Made by a program: the position numbers and the translations under genes
Notes under the pieces: model-generated
Told to the model about the DNA's origin: nothing
Seen by the model: only the letters and a program-made list of their open reading frames with translations
Database searches by the model: none
Part shown: positions 11,695 through 24,356 of the stretch, piece after piece
Layout: each line of letters begins with the position of its first letter
Numbering within the stretch: the stretch's first letter is position 1
Source: Impatiens glandulifera
Lineage: Eukaryota > Streptophyta > Magnoliopsida > Ericales > Balsaminaceae
Direction: 5' to 3'
DNA length: 64,000 nucleotides
Assembly (NCBI RefSeq): GCF_907164915.1
Contig: NC_061867.1
Location: 38,424,338 to 38,488,337, forward strand

Positions 11695-13130
11695 GGAGGG
11701 GTGTTAGACTATGTTATATTAGTTGATATTCTATTATTATATATGATTAAATGGGTCGGAGATACGACCCATTAGGTTATAGAATGTTCATATATATATA
11801 TATATATACTCTACATAAACCCTATTTAGGGTTAAGAATGAAATTATATTTGACATCAGTATCAATAAAATATTGTGGTGGTGCAAGCGATGGTGAATTA
11901 ACAAACAACTCTAGTATAACTGACAATATTTTTATAAGCTCAGATTCTGATCTGCTCTCAAACTCCACATGTCTCTGATAGATTCTTGTTGAATCTTATT
12001 ACTAGAAATGCTAGATTCACTAGTAAAAAGTAATATTTAAAGGCGATTTTAACCGCCGTTAAAATAAAATCCTGTAGTTAAAGCCTATTAACTACGGTTT
12101 AAATACCGTAGTCAACCGCCGTTAAAAAAATAATAATCAATAAGGGCGGGAAAAATACCGCAGTTAATAGTCTAAAATGGCGGTTTAATAAACCGCAGTT
12201 AATAGCCTCTAACTACGGTTTTAAAAACCGTAGTTAAAGATATGTTTGTTAATAAGGGCGATAAATTTACCGTAGTTAATATTTTTCAACTGCGGTAACT
12301 TTACCGCCCTTATTAAGTAACATTTTTTGAACGACGGAACTTTTAACTACGGTTGACTGCGGTAAAATTATCGTAGTAAATAGTCTTTAACTGCAATTTT
12401 ATAAAACGTAGTTAGAGACTATTAACTTCGGTAACTTTACTGCCCTTAGATAAGTCTTTAACTATGGTTTATAAAACCGTCATTATAGACTATTAACTAC
12501 AGTAATTTTTACCGTCTTTATTTATCAATAATTTTAACCGAAAAATTTTAACTGCGGTAAATTTACCTAGTTAATGCAATAATCTAGAAAATAAACATTA
12601 AAACTTATATTTAAAAAAATAAATAAAACCATTTAACAAAATATTTATCTTATATAAATAACACAAAATATTTTATATTACTGCAAAATGTAAAAATTAC
12701 ATAAAATATTATTACCATAAAATTTGATGATATTTAAATATAAATTAATAAAAGGTATTTATTAGTATAACCAATAAAAATAAATTATCATTCCTAAACT
12801 TTATAACAATTTTTCTTCCTTCTTGTTTGGGTTCCTTGTTTAGGTTCGGTTCAACAACTTCTTCTGCTCAACTCTCTCTTGATACCCTATAAAACATTCT
12901 TCTCAATTCTTCAAAACCTATAAAACATTCAAGATAAAAATTTATAAATTAACACCTAATTATAATTTAACAATTATAACTAGTTTAATAAAAAAAAATC
13001 ATTCAATCCCTCTATAAACATAATTTCCTATTAAATTTATTCATTTAATAAACATAATGATATAAATAATTTCACCGAGCATAAATTTAAGTTTATACAC
13101 ATTATAAATATTCAAGAACATTACATCATA

Positions 13131-13690
13131 AAATAAATATCATTTTAAACTTTAAATAAATTATCATTTTATACATAAAATCTTAACATATCTTCTCTCA
13201 TAATCAATGATAAAAGAACATTCATTTATATTACTCAAATTATTATATTAGTAAAACAAAAAAAGAATCATCATAAAAGAAATCATATTAAGTTCTTGAG
13301 CCTTGACATATTGATTTAACATCTTTGTCATCTCACATATTTCAAATTTAGTAGTGAGGGAGGTACGATGAAGAAGTAATGGAATGAGGAAAGGGAGGTG
13401 AAGGATGAAAAAGTAATGAAATGAGGAGGTTAAGGAAGTAGGATGAAGATGTAATGGAAGGTGAAGGAGGTAAGATAAATAAGTAATGAAGAATGTGGAG
13501 AGAGGAAACCTCTCTAGGCTTTATTAGTAAAAATATATAATTATAAATTTTATATTCGTTTGATTTATTTTAATTAAATTAATAAAAGAAATTATATTTT
13601 TTTTTTACTAAATATTAAAAATTAGTCGATATAGTTTTATTTTATAACGTATAAATATACATTTTAAATTGATATATAATTAAAATTTTG

Positions 13691-13734
<44 letters not shown>

Positions 13735-14977
13735 TTTATTTTAACATATCTGATAATTTTAATTTTATGTTACAAATTTATTAATAATTATCTAATAATT
13801 CATTTTTTCTTTTAAGTAATATATATATATATATATATATTTATAAATATTTTTGATGTGTTAGTCAAATTTATTAATAATAAATATCATTTTAAACTTT
13901 AAATAAATTATTATTTTATACATAAAATCTTAACATATCTTCTCTCATTATGTAATACATGATAAAAGAACATTCATTTATATTACTCAAATTATTATAT
14001 TAGTAAAAAAAAGTAAAAGAATCATAAAAGAAATCATACCTTATTGATTTGAAGTTCTTGAGCCTTGACATATTGATTCAACATCTTTGTCATCTCACAT
14101 ATTTCAAATTTAGTAGTGAGGGAAGTAAGATGAAGAAGTAATGGAATGAGAAAAAGGAGGTGAGGGATGAAGAAGTAATGGTATACATTTTAAATTGATA
14201 TATAATTAAAATTTTGATAATATATATATATATATATATATATAATATTTTATTTTAACATATCTGATAATTTTAATTTTATGTTACAAATTTATTAATA
14301 ATTATCTAATAATTCATTTTTTCTTTTAAGTAATATATATATATATATTTATTTATAAATATTTTTGATGTGTTAGTCAAATTTATTAATAATAAATATC
14401 ATTTTAAACTTTAAATAAATTATCATTTTATACATAAAATCTTAACATATCTTCTCTCATTATGTAATACATGATAAAAGAACATTCATTTATATTACTC
14501 AAATTATTATGTTAGTAAAAAAAGTAAAAGAATCATCATAAAAGAAATTATACCTTATTGATTTGAAGTTCTTGAGCCTTGACATATTGATTCAACATCT
14601 TTGTCATCTCACATATTTCAAATTTAGTAGTGAGGGAGGTAAGATGAAGAAGTAATGGAATGAGGAAAGGGAGGTGAGGGATGAAGAAGTAATGGAATGA
14701 GGAGGTTAAGGAAGTATGATGAAGATGTAATGGAAGATGAGGGATGTAAGATAAATAAGTAATGGAGAATGTGGAAGTAGAGAGAGGAAACCTCTCTAGA
14801 CTTTATTAGTAAAAATATATAATTATAAATTTTATATTCGTTTGATTTATTTTAATTAAATTAATAAAAGAAATTATATTTAATTTTTTTTTGACTAAAT
14901 ATTAAAAATTAGTCGATATAGTTTTATTTTATCACGTATAAATATACCTTTTAAATTGATATATAATTAAAATTTTG

Positions 14978-15020
<43 letters not shown>

Positions 15021-15070
15021 TTATTTTAAGATATCTGATAATTTTAATTTTATGTTACAAATTTATTAAT
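13131..15070. repeat. Three tandem internal segments of the CACTA element
   Basis: A block beginning AATAAATATCATTTTAAACT recurs at about 13131, 13880 and 14391. Each copy carries the same sequence through TTGACATATTGATT and GTAGTGAGGGA. Copies 1 and 3 extend into the same AGAGAGGAAACCTCTCTA stretch and a TA microsatellite; copy 2 lacks that part. Spacing is about 750 and 510 bp, so the element grew by internal duplication followed by a deletion in the middle copy. Confidence 0.8.
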
Positions 15071-18000
15071 AATTATTCATTCACATTTTCAATATACTTT
15101 TTCTTTAACTCACAAATCATTATATATAACTCATATATTCATTATATATACATATTATTTAACTTCAAATAAATTAATTATACCTCTTTTAAGTAGACTA
15201 ATTCATTTAATAATTAATTTCAAAAATTAGTTTATATTAAAAGATTAATGAATACACTAATCATTATTAATTAATTAAAAAAATTAGTTCTTATTAAATT
15301 ATTATATTTACTATGTCATATTTATATATAACACATTTATTAAAAATTATCATGATTAATTTTTAAATTTTTTATTACTTATTTATGTCTTTAAACCTTT
15401 ATAATTTTGTATATAAGTTTCAATTTATCTAATGCAAATTAAAAAGTTATGATTTATATATTAATTATATTCATAAAATCTTGTATATTATGAAGTTAAA
15501 ATTGATATACATGACCTTTATAAAATTATATATATATATATTAATTATTTATTTATTTATATATTATATTAGATTAATATATTTATTACAATAATAATAA
15601 ATTTATACTATATTTAATTTTTTAATTTAATATTAAAATTTAGAAATATAATTTTATTTTATCCATGTATAACTTTAAATTTCTTAAAATAATATATAAT
15701 AATAAAATTGATATAGTTACAATTTTATATACATTTATAAATTTAACAATAAATTTCTAAATTCAAGCATTAAATATTAGTAGTTTTAATTTTTTTTTTT
15801 ATAAATCATACATGATACAAGAATTATAAATACATCATCAAGTTATAATTTAAAATTTTTAAAATTTAGTTAACTATAAATTATTAAATTCATAATATTA
15901 TTTTTATAAAATATAAAATATTAGTATTTGTCCAATATTCACGTATTTAAATAAATATGAACATATTATATTTGATAGATTTAAATAGACTCTGTGTTGG
16001 AATATATCAAATATTAAGTTTGAGTTAGTTTGATATATTTGTATACATAAAGTTTATAAACAATACTAAAAAAATATTTTAAATAAAATTTCATACTAAA
16101 TAAATATGTCAATAATAAAATAATAGTTAATACATAACTAATTAATTTATAAAATAACTTAATACAAAAATCTATATTTACTTAGTTTGTTGTGAGAGGA
16201 TAAAATTTATTTTTAACTTACTTTTATAAAAATGATTTATATTTTATACTTGAAAAGATAACTTATTAAAAAAAAAAAAAAAGTAAATTACCACCTTAAT
16301 ATATAAGTTTTATTATATTAAATTTTTATATTCATTTATTAGATATATAATTATCAATAATATAGAGAATTATTTTTTTAATCATAATTCTCTCTCATAA
16401 TTAAATAAAAAACAGTTTTTTAACTTATAATAATTAAAAGACTAAGTCCTCACTAATTAATTTATAAATTAAGAATTTAATTAATAATAAAAGTGTTATT
16501 TATAAATTAATATTTATATATAACACATATCTTAAAAACTAGGTGATTTGTTACATTAATAACAACTATACAAATATTTTTATTTTTTTATTATTAATAT
16601 AATTGTAAATAACTTATTAACTTAATATATATATATATAATATTAATAATAGTATTCATATATTTTGATTGAAAATAATATCTTTATCATTTTTGTGTAA
16701 ACATTTATAATACATAATTTTGTATACACTATTACATTTTTCAACTTATATTTCAATTAAATTATAAAATATTTAAATTAGGAATTTAAAACCTATTATC
16801 ATTCTGAAATAATATATATTATAAGTTAAAATTTATTTTCAACTTACTTTTATATATAACTCATTATTATATAATATATAAAATATATTTATTTAGTTTT
16901 ACTATTATTATTATATATAATCATTTTTAATATATTTTTTTAAATAATTTAATATTTTAATTATAAAATGTTTATTTATTTTATAACGATACATTTATTG
17001 ATTATTATTTTCTATATTTACTTATATTATAAATAATATTTTTTTTATTTTATATATAGATTTTATTTTAAGTTTATTTTATTAAAATTATTAATAATAT
17101 TAAAATTAAATAAATATAATTTATAATTTATATTATAATTATAATATTAGATTTTAATTAAAATTACATTAATTATTAAATACGTAAAGAAATTTATAAT
17201 AATAAATAATATTATTTATAATATAAGTAAATATAAAATATAATAATAATGGGAATTCAAATTTTGTGGACCCAAAAATTAAAATAAATATAATAGTTAT
17301 ACATTTTATCAAAAATATATTAAATATACAAAATATATAACTAGAAAATATATAAGTAGATCACTGATTTCAAAACAATAATAAGTATTTACGATAATAA
17401 GTATTGATATGTTTTTGGCTAGATTTTGAAAATTCCTTTAATAATATTTGTGATATATTAGGTATGATGTTTCTATAATATAAAAACATGATATATAATT
17501 TAAAATGAGAAGAGATTATAAAGATAAAAGAACAAATAAATAAATAAATATAAGAATATTAAAATGTAACCTCTAAAATGATTTTCCAGGTTATTGTTCA
17601 ATTTTTGATAAAAAAAAAATATTAGAGATGAAAAGACGGCTACAATATAAATAATATAATTAGGGTTAGTGATATATAAAAAATTAGTCTAATATCAAGG
17701 ATAAAAAAATTATATAAAAAATAATAAAATCGTTTACAAATTACAATAGAAATTGAGAGAGAAAAAATTAATATATTATTATATTAGATATAATATAGAG
17801 ATAGAAAAAAATTAATATATTATTATATTATATATAATATAAAGTGAGAAATAAATAATATATTATTATATAATATGGAGAGGGAAAATTGTATATTATT
17901 ATATATAATATATAAAAAAAGTTAACGTATTATAGTATTATAAGGAAATAAATATAAAAATAAATATGATATTATACGGATAAAATAAATAATAATACAT

Positions 18001-18879
18001 TAATATATTATATATACTAAAAGTTAAGAATTTGGGAGCCCATAAAAAGTGGGGACTCGATTTTTACGCAACTTAATACTCTATATAATTTGTATTTACC
18101 ACTATTTTAACAGCAGTTTTATATATAATAGTAAAAATAATACGTATTTTATATAAATATTGAAAATAAAGTAATTTATAAATATTATTAAGCACAAATA
18201 ATATATTTATATTATCTGAAAGGTCAATTTTATATTTTTAAAGCATGATTTTATAATAATTATTAATAAATAAATTATATTTAAATATATATAAGATTAT
18301 TCATACATATTATTTAGTTCAGGTAAATATCTCTAAATTTTAAAGTTTTATATATTTACTTAATTTATATTTATATATAATATATATTCTAAAAAAAAAT
18401 TAAAACTTACCATTACAATTATATATATAAAAAATTGAAAAACTCTATAACAATTTTTTTTAAGATTTAACTCAATTATATTAATTTTATATTTATATAA
18501 TCATTAAAATAATTTAATCACATTAATAAATAATTTATATATATTTTTAATAATATAACACATTTATAAATAATATTAGTAATATATATTTCTAATAACT
18601 TAATAAAAATATCCATATATTTATATAATATTAATAATAATATTTATTATACATTATTTGATTGATGATAAATACTTTATCATTTAACTTTTATAATTAT
18701 TTTATCTACACAAATTTCTACAAACTTATATCATAATTAATTTTTAAAATAATAGAAATTAAGAAGTACTCTAAGTAACTTGTATCCCAATTAAATTAAT
18801 TTTTAAAATAATACAAAATATAATTTATGAATAAAATTTTTTAAGTTTGATAATCTTAATAAGACGTTTAAATGTAGTT
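15071..18879. other. Non-coding AT-rich interior of the CACTA element
   Basis: I see no coding frame, no RNA gene and no recognised repeat beyond short TA and A/T runs. The composition is more AT-rich than the surrounding retrotransposon DNA. Confidence 0.6.
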
Positions 18880-19954
18880 TTATATATACTAGGTAAAACT
18901 TTTAATTACTGTTTTATATACCGCAGTTAAATGTAAGACTTTTAATTACGGTTTTATATCGTAGTTAAATGTAAGACTTTTAATTACGGTTTTATATCGT
19001 AGTTAAATGTAAGACTTTTAACTGCGGTTGTATATATACCGCAGTTAAAGTTAAGATTTTTAACTATGATTTTTATATACCGTAGTTAAAAATAAGACTA
19101 TTAACTACAGTTTTATATACCGCAGTTAAAAGTAAGATATTAACTGCGGTTTTACATACCGCAATTATATGTAAGGTATTAACTACGATTTTATATACCG
19201 CCGTTAAATTTCGCCACTAATAACACATTTTTTACTAGTGATTTTTGTTGAACATAATCGCAAAAAGTTATAGATTCTTGCTGAATTTTATCACAAAAAG
19301 ATATAGAGGATGTAACATGTAACACAAGTGTTTCATTGAAAGTAACATCTCGATTAATTATTACTTTTCTAATTTCTAGACACTATAGTTTATACACTTT
19401 TACACCGGATTTATAACCGATGAAAATACACTTCACAGATTGAGCCTCCAATTTTTTTTTATCAACAAAAATTCTCAAATCAGAATAATTATAAGGAATA
19501 CCATATCATACTTATTACGGAGTTTGTTTATTAATTACAGTCGACGGAGAACAGTTGACGATTAAAGATGTAGATTCAACCCAAAAAACTTTGATAAATC
19601 AATATTAAGGAGCATGCAACGCACCTTCTCTATCAAAATTCTATTCATCCTCTCTATCACACTATTTTGGTGTGGATTCTTAGGCACTATATGGTGCCTT
19701 ACAATTCCTTTAGTCCTTCATAGAGCATTAAACTCTTTAGAACAGAACTCCAAATTATTATCAGTATGCAAAAGTTTTATTAGTTTCCTATTTATTTCTC
19801 AATCATAGTCTTCCACTATTAAATTTAGAGAACACAACAATCTTTTTCTTAAAAAAGAAAGCCCAAACTTTTCTAGAGAAATCACCGATAATCGTTATCA
19901 TATAGTAAGCATATCACATAAAATACACCCTAGACGGTCCCCAGAGATTATAGA

Positions 19955-20350
19955 TGTTGAGTTATGGAGCCTACACTTATAATAAACTCTACATTGTTAA
20001 TTAGAGTTTATTGGATTTTCTTTTAGGTTTTGGGCTTGGGCCTGACCAAAGTAATTTAAGTTTATTACCTGAATGTTTACCCTATAAATATGTGATTATT
20101 AAGGGTTTACATTGTTAAGACAGAATTCTAGAGAGATAAAGTGAATATACATAATTCTAGAGAGATAAAGTGTGAGGCAAAAAACTCTATATTTCTTCTT
20201 CTTCTTCATAGTGAAATCTGGTGGTGGCTGAAGTGGATGTAGCTCAATTTGAGTGAACCACTATAAATTTGTGTCTTCTTGTGTTCTTATTTCTTGTATT
20301 TATACAGATTGTTTCAAGCTAGTCGGATTTGGGAGATTCAAATCCTAACA
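19955..20350 (+). mobile_element. Solo LTR of the Copia-5 family inside Copia-1
   Basis: The 396-bp sequence TGTTGAGTTATGGAGCC...AAATCCTAACA matches the 5' LTR of the element at 37368-37733 over its whole length, including the TATA-like CTATAAATATG and the GTGAACCACTATAAATTTG block. It is flanked by a perfect 5-bp duplication ATAGA (19950-19954 and 20351-20355) and has no internal sequence. It therefore arose by insertion of a full element and recombination between its LTRs. It splits the integrase part of Copia-1. Confidence 0.93.
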
Positions 20351-20531
20351 ATAGAGAATATAATCAAGTGTTCCTTCAGTATTGTGGATGATTTTAGAGA
20401 ACTTGACTTTTTTTCTTGCCGAGGACATAGTGCTCACAAAACTTTAGTGTGGTAATACTCTATCCATCAAGAATTCCTCATTTTCTTAATTCGTTCATGT
20501 CATTCTCACTCATATGACTAATTCGCATGTA

Positions 20532-20765
20532 CTACAATTTAGTGATATCAGGATCATACAATGAAGAGGTGGCAACAATAACATTAGCTAAAATAGTAGA
20601 GCCTTTCAAAAAATATAATATGTTCGGTTTTCTTTCACCCTTCATCACGATAAGAATACCTCTACTAATCTTCATCACTCCACTTTCATCAATGTAAATG
20701 TACCCTTTTAAATCAAGAGTACTGAGAGAAATTAGATTTCTCTTCAAACTAGCAACATGTCTCAT
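20532..20765 (-). pseudogene. Copia-1 gag-pre-integrase fragment
   Basis: MRHVASLKRNLISLSTLDLKGY is the block that follows the protease in Copia polyproteins (typically V.YVP.LKRNLISLG.LD..G). On the minus strand just upstream (about 20770-20960) a decayed protease region reads ILDSSYMYHMCSNRD with stops, and a zinc knuckle C-X2-C-X4-H-X4-C is readable at about 21075-21130. Together these place the gag/pol boundary. Confidence 0.78.
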
Positions 20766-21164
20766 ATCACCAAGTGTCTAAGTAGCTTCATTAAACATCT
20801 TGGATTTTATTGTTATTATACCCATGAATTTACATGATGAATTATTTCACATCAATACAACATATTTGGAAACTTTATCATATGTTTAAAACTAGTCTCG
20901 ATTGGAACACATATGATACATATAACTAGAATCGAGTATTCATTCATCTTGTGATCTCGCATCGCAAACAAAAGCCACGAGGAGTTCACTCTCTTCAACT
21001 TTAGTAGTGCTAGATTCACCAAAATTTCTAGTCTGCTTTTTAGGAGGATTACATTCTTCTTCCTTATCTTTATTTTATAGTTTTTAACACTCAGATTTTA
21101 CGTGGTCTCCTTTTTTACAGTAATTACAAGTCTTCCAAGATTTTCTTGACTTTGATATATCTCT

Positions 21165-21680
21165 CTAATTATTTGTTGAACTTTTTTCTTGTGTTTTTTC
21201 TTGAGCAATAAGACCCTCTACTGGACCATCAAAATTGTTAGCATGATGTTTCATCTTCTCTTTAGAGAATATTGTATCATAAACATCATTCATTGTGACA
21301 ACATCACGACTAAATAAAATAGTATCACGAAATATGATGTACGATGGGGGAAATGAACAAAGTATAATCAAAGCTAAATCTTCATCATCAATCTTGCATT
21401 CCAAGGCTTCCAAATCAATAACAATTTCTTTAAATATTAATAAATGCTCTTGTAGAGACGTGTCTTCTACCATATGAAGAAAATATAACAGTTGCTTTAA
21501 ATGTAGCTTACTAGTAAGACTTTTTGTCATACATGATTGTTCTAGCTTCATCCATAACTCATCAATATTCGTCTCCTTCAAAACATCTTGTAGAATATTG
21601 TTCGACATATGAAAATGTATGTGAGACATAACATTGCGATCCATCCTCTTTTTCTTTGTTATTTTCCATGAACTGTGCAT
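21165..21680 (-). pseudogene. Copia-1 gag (UBN2-type) fragment
   Basis: The 171-residue frame contains ELWMKLEQSCMTKSLTSKLHLKQLLYFLHMVEDTSLQEHL and ALIILCSFPPSYIIFRDTI, the usual central block of plant Copia gag (capsid-like UBN2 family). It lies between the 5' LTR/PBS on its right and the zinc knuckle on its left, the correct order for a minus-strand element. The N-terminus is missing or out of frame. Confidence 0.8.
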
Positions 21681-22213
21681 CTTATCAAACTCTGATAGAT
21701 TTTCGTCTAAATCTATCTAAGCGATTATAGTTTGCATCTTAACCTGCCATAGAGAAAATATAGTGTTGCGATCCAAAAATGTAATATTGTAAATTATACT
21801 CGACATCTCCGAAAAATAGATATAGTCTTAGAATAAAAAAGTTCAAGGCTCTGATACTAATTATTGAAAAATAGTATATGGTTTTGTGACTAATTAAAAT
21901 AAAATAAAAGATAGAGTGCAAACAAATGAAGTACGATAATAACACAAAATTTATGTAGAAACTCAAGATAGAAAAAAAGACAGGCATATGAGAATTTTTT
22001 TCACTATATTGTTAAAGAATATTACAATTTAGAGAGAGGAGAATAATATCAAATATTATGTGTATATAAAATTCTAACTAAAGATCATATATTTATAAGT
22101 CATATAACTGGGCCACTAGGCCTAAATATCAAACAATTATGATTTTATTTTATTTCATTACGGGCTTAGGCCAGGTCCCGATAAAAACTCATATGGATCA
22201 CCATAATCTAACA

Positions 22214-22620
22214 AAGAAGATTAAACATTAGGGAGAGTTCTTCCATAATAGTGTTTTACTTTTGGTATGACAGAAACAAGTGTCCCTATGTGAACAAAAC
22301 GTTATGTGTTGACAAAACATGGATAGTTTCCTTGTGGGATATTGTTAGTTTCAACAATTTGTTCGCTAAAAAATTTCATATTATTTTTGTTGGGAGAAGA
22401 TTTTTGAGTAAAAGCTTTCATCCAAGATCTCGTTTTTTGGATGAAGTGTTATTCACGATGGAATTCTTACAGATAATGTGTGCATGAAAAAATGTTGTAT
22501 TATGGTAAGTCGTATGTGTCATGAGAAGGATAAATCGACAACTCATTTAATTTTGAATTTTCTAGGGTGGCTAGTATCTAGAGTCTTGTGGGGTATTACT
22601 AAAATTCACTAGTTGATGCC
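22214..22620 (+). pseudogene. LINE-like reverse transcriptase C-terminal relic
   Basis: In a frame with stops, about 22460-22590 reads ILTDNV...CC...VSRMCHEKDKSTTHLILNF, resembling the zf-RVT zinc-binding block at the end of plant LINE ORF2 (C-x-x-C...E-S-x-x-H-L-x-x-x-C), with the cysteines partly lost. The preceding open stretch (22251-22487) is compatible with the region before zf-RVT. It directly abuts the Copia-1 5' LTR, so Copia-1 probably inserted into this relic. Decay makes the call tentative. Confidence 0.45.
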
Positions 22621-23924
22621 TGAGTCTATGGGTAGTTGTTGAGAAGTACCAACATAATTAATTATGGTGAACTATTTAATTGGAGAGAACTCATCAAATA
22701 TTCAACAATCAGTCGTCATATGCGTATCATTCATAATGTTATTATTATGATGCTTTCTAAAATTCATTCCGAAAAGTGGGTACAATCGGTTAGGAAGTTG
22801 ATCATTCTTCTCGAGAACCTATGAGCTCAATAACTATTGGTTAACGTGATTTTATTTGTATTTCTTACTTTTGTTATTATATTATTTTTATTTTTATTTT
22901 CATTATATGCTTTTTCGTTATGCTTTGACCCCATAAGTTTCGACTACATATATGTTTTTTTTAATTATCTAGGTTAAACCTAGAATTGGCTTAAGACCTC
23001 TTTTTTAGTTTATTTATTCATTTTAGAAAGGAGATAATATCATCGCCTCAAATTCGTCTCTGAGCCTGTTGAGTAGAGTTAGTTTTAGATCTTGATCAAA
23101 ATATATTGTTTCACAATGATAAGTGTATCTAACATGTTCTTGATAGGTTGAATGAAGTGAAGAAGAGAGCCAATATCTGTGTTTGTGTTAAGGAGTTTGC
23201 TTTGTAACTAAAGTATTCAACTCTTTGATTGATAAACATTGGTCTTCTCTAGGGTTTCTCATAGTTTTTGTTCTGAATCTCGTTAGTCAATGTTGAAAAG
23301 TGTTGTGCAAATATCGTTTGATCTTGAATACTTTATTATTTAATTTTGGATTGTTATTTTGAATTGTATTAATTTGATCTTCTCTTATTTTGAAAATATC
23401 TTGGAGGAATTTTTAGATTACTTTTACTAAATCAATAAAATTAAAATTTACCATGATAGGAGTAACTTGTGATTTTTAATATATACAGTTGCATTTATCA
23501 AGTTGTATATTTTCAGTTATTATGTATAGAACTTAGAAGTGATTTTGTGTTCTATTGAAAGCATTTTTTATAATTTCCCCCTAGATTTTAGAATCGATGA
23601 TATAAAAATAAATAAGAACTATTTGATTGAGTTCTTAAAGTGAAATATTAAATTATATGATTAATTGTATTGATAATATTTACAATAATATATCTATTTA
23701 TACTAACAGTAGAAAAGTTAACTAATAATAAAATACTTAAAAGCTTATTAGTAGGGCTGGACAAATAATAATATATCTAATTTACTAACTTTTGTTTTAA
23801 ATCTTAATTTGAGTGTAAATGAGTATGGATATCATGTTGGTCAATATACTAATTTACCTGTAGGTTAAAAGCTTACATACAATATTAATATATACATACG
23901 CAAAATTATAAATTGAATTTAACA
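22621..23924. other. Intergenic DNA without recognised genes
   Basis: AT-rich sequence. The first part may be the 3' tail of the LINE relic. I see no further supported feature. Confidence 0.4.
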
Positions 23925-24085
23925 ATCACAAGTGGTTTAGCGGTTAAATTGTTCATATTTCATACTTAAGACTAGAGTTTGAATCGACCTTATGCGAATT
24001 TAAGAGTGTATTATTAACACTAAAATGACTATAATGGTGGTATATGTGGGTGTGAATTTAAGGGATAAGAGAATAGTAATTTGAA
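23925..24085 (+). mobile_element. tRNA-derived SINE, family 1 (copy a)
   Basis: AGTGGTTTAGCGGTTAA at about 23930-23946 resembles an RNA polymerase III A box and GAGTTTGAATCGACC at about 23974-23988 a B box, at tRNA-like spacing. The sequence resembles, base for base in long stretches, the reverse complement of 35895-36116 and the B-box/A-box segment at 54421-54500. The 3' limit is vague because Copia-3 inserted shortly downstream. Confidence 0.6.
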
Positions 24086-24356
24086 TTGATAGTGTGTGTT
24101 CATAATGCATATTTGAAGAAGAATGTATGATGATATTGACAAGTTAAGTTAAAGAATTATAGAAGAAGAATTTTGTAAGAGAGAACTTGATGAATTTATT
24201 GAAGGAATAAAGGGCTATATATATCTATCATTTTATATTTGAAAAGTAAAATAACTTCCATAAACTAACTATTAACTTCTACTAACTACTAAGAGGATAA
24301 TAACAACTAACTACCATTAACTACTAGATAAGATAAGAACAACTAACTACTTCTAG

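Larger units (their letters stand above)
8297..11855 (+). mobile_element. Copia-2: gag-less Copia inserted into Copia-1
   Basis: Short LTRs lie at about 8305-8438 (5', with the first bases unrecognisable) and 11702-11855 (3', 154 bp, TGTTAG...TTGACA). The PBS TGATATCAGAGC follows at 8439-8450 and the polypurine tract GAGGAGGGG precedes the 3' LTR. Internal order is protease, integrase, reverse transcriptase, RNase H. The protease frame begins about 50 bp after the PBS, so the whole gag region is missing. The element is in the opposite orientation to its host Copia-1. Flanking DNA on both sides contains TCAGTATCAATA, longer than the usual 5-bp duplication. Confidence 0.85.
12018..19240. mobile_element. 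7.2-kb non-autonomous CACTA element inserted in Copia-1
   Basis: Terminal inverted repeats are CACTAGTAAAAA at 12018 and TTTTTACTAGTG ending at 19240. The 3-bp duplication ATT flanks both ends (12015-12017 and 19241-19243), as CACTA transposons make. Inside each end are arrays of a subterminal palindrome-like motif, AACTACGGTTT / AAACCGTAGTTAA, at about 12040-12580 and 18880-19210. No frame of useful length and no transposase motif is visible; the interior is extremely AT-rich with TA microsatellites and a three-copy internal repeat. Movement would need transposase from another element. Confidence 0.88.
7113..22213 (-). mobile_element. Copia-1: degenerate Ty1/copia retrotransposon, heavily nested
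   Basis: Two related LTRs lie at 7113-7468 (3' LTR) and 21862-22213 (5' LTR), about 355 bp each, with TG...CA-type ends partly decayed. A primer binding site complementary to initiator Met-tRNA (TATCAGAGCC on the minus strand) is at 21848-21859, and a purine-rich tract lies just inside the 3' LTR at 7469-7478. Flanks AAAGA (7108-7112) and AAGAA (22214-22218) match with a one-base slip. Removing later insertions (Copia-2, the CACTA element, the solo LTR) leaves about 4 kb, close to a short Copia. Coding order on the minus strand is gag, zinc knuckle, protease remnant, gag-pre-integrase, integrase remnants, RNase H. All are broken by stops. Confidence 0.85.
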
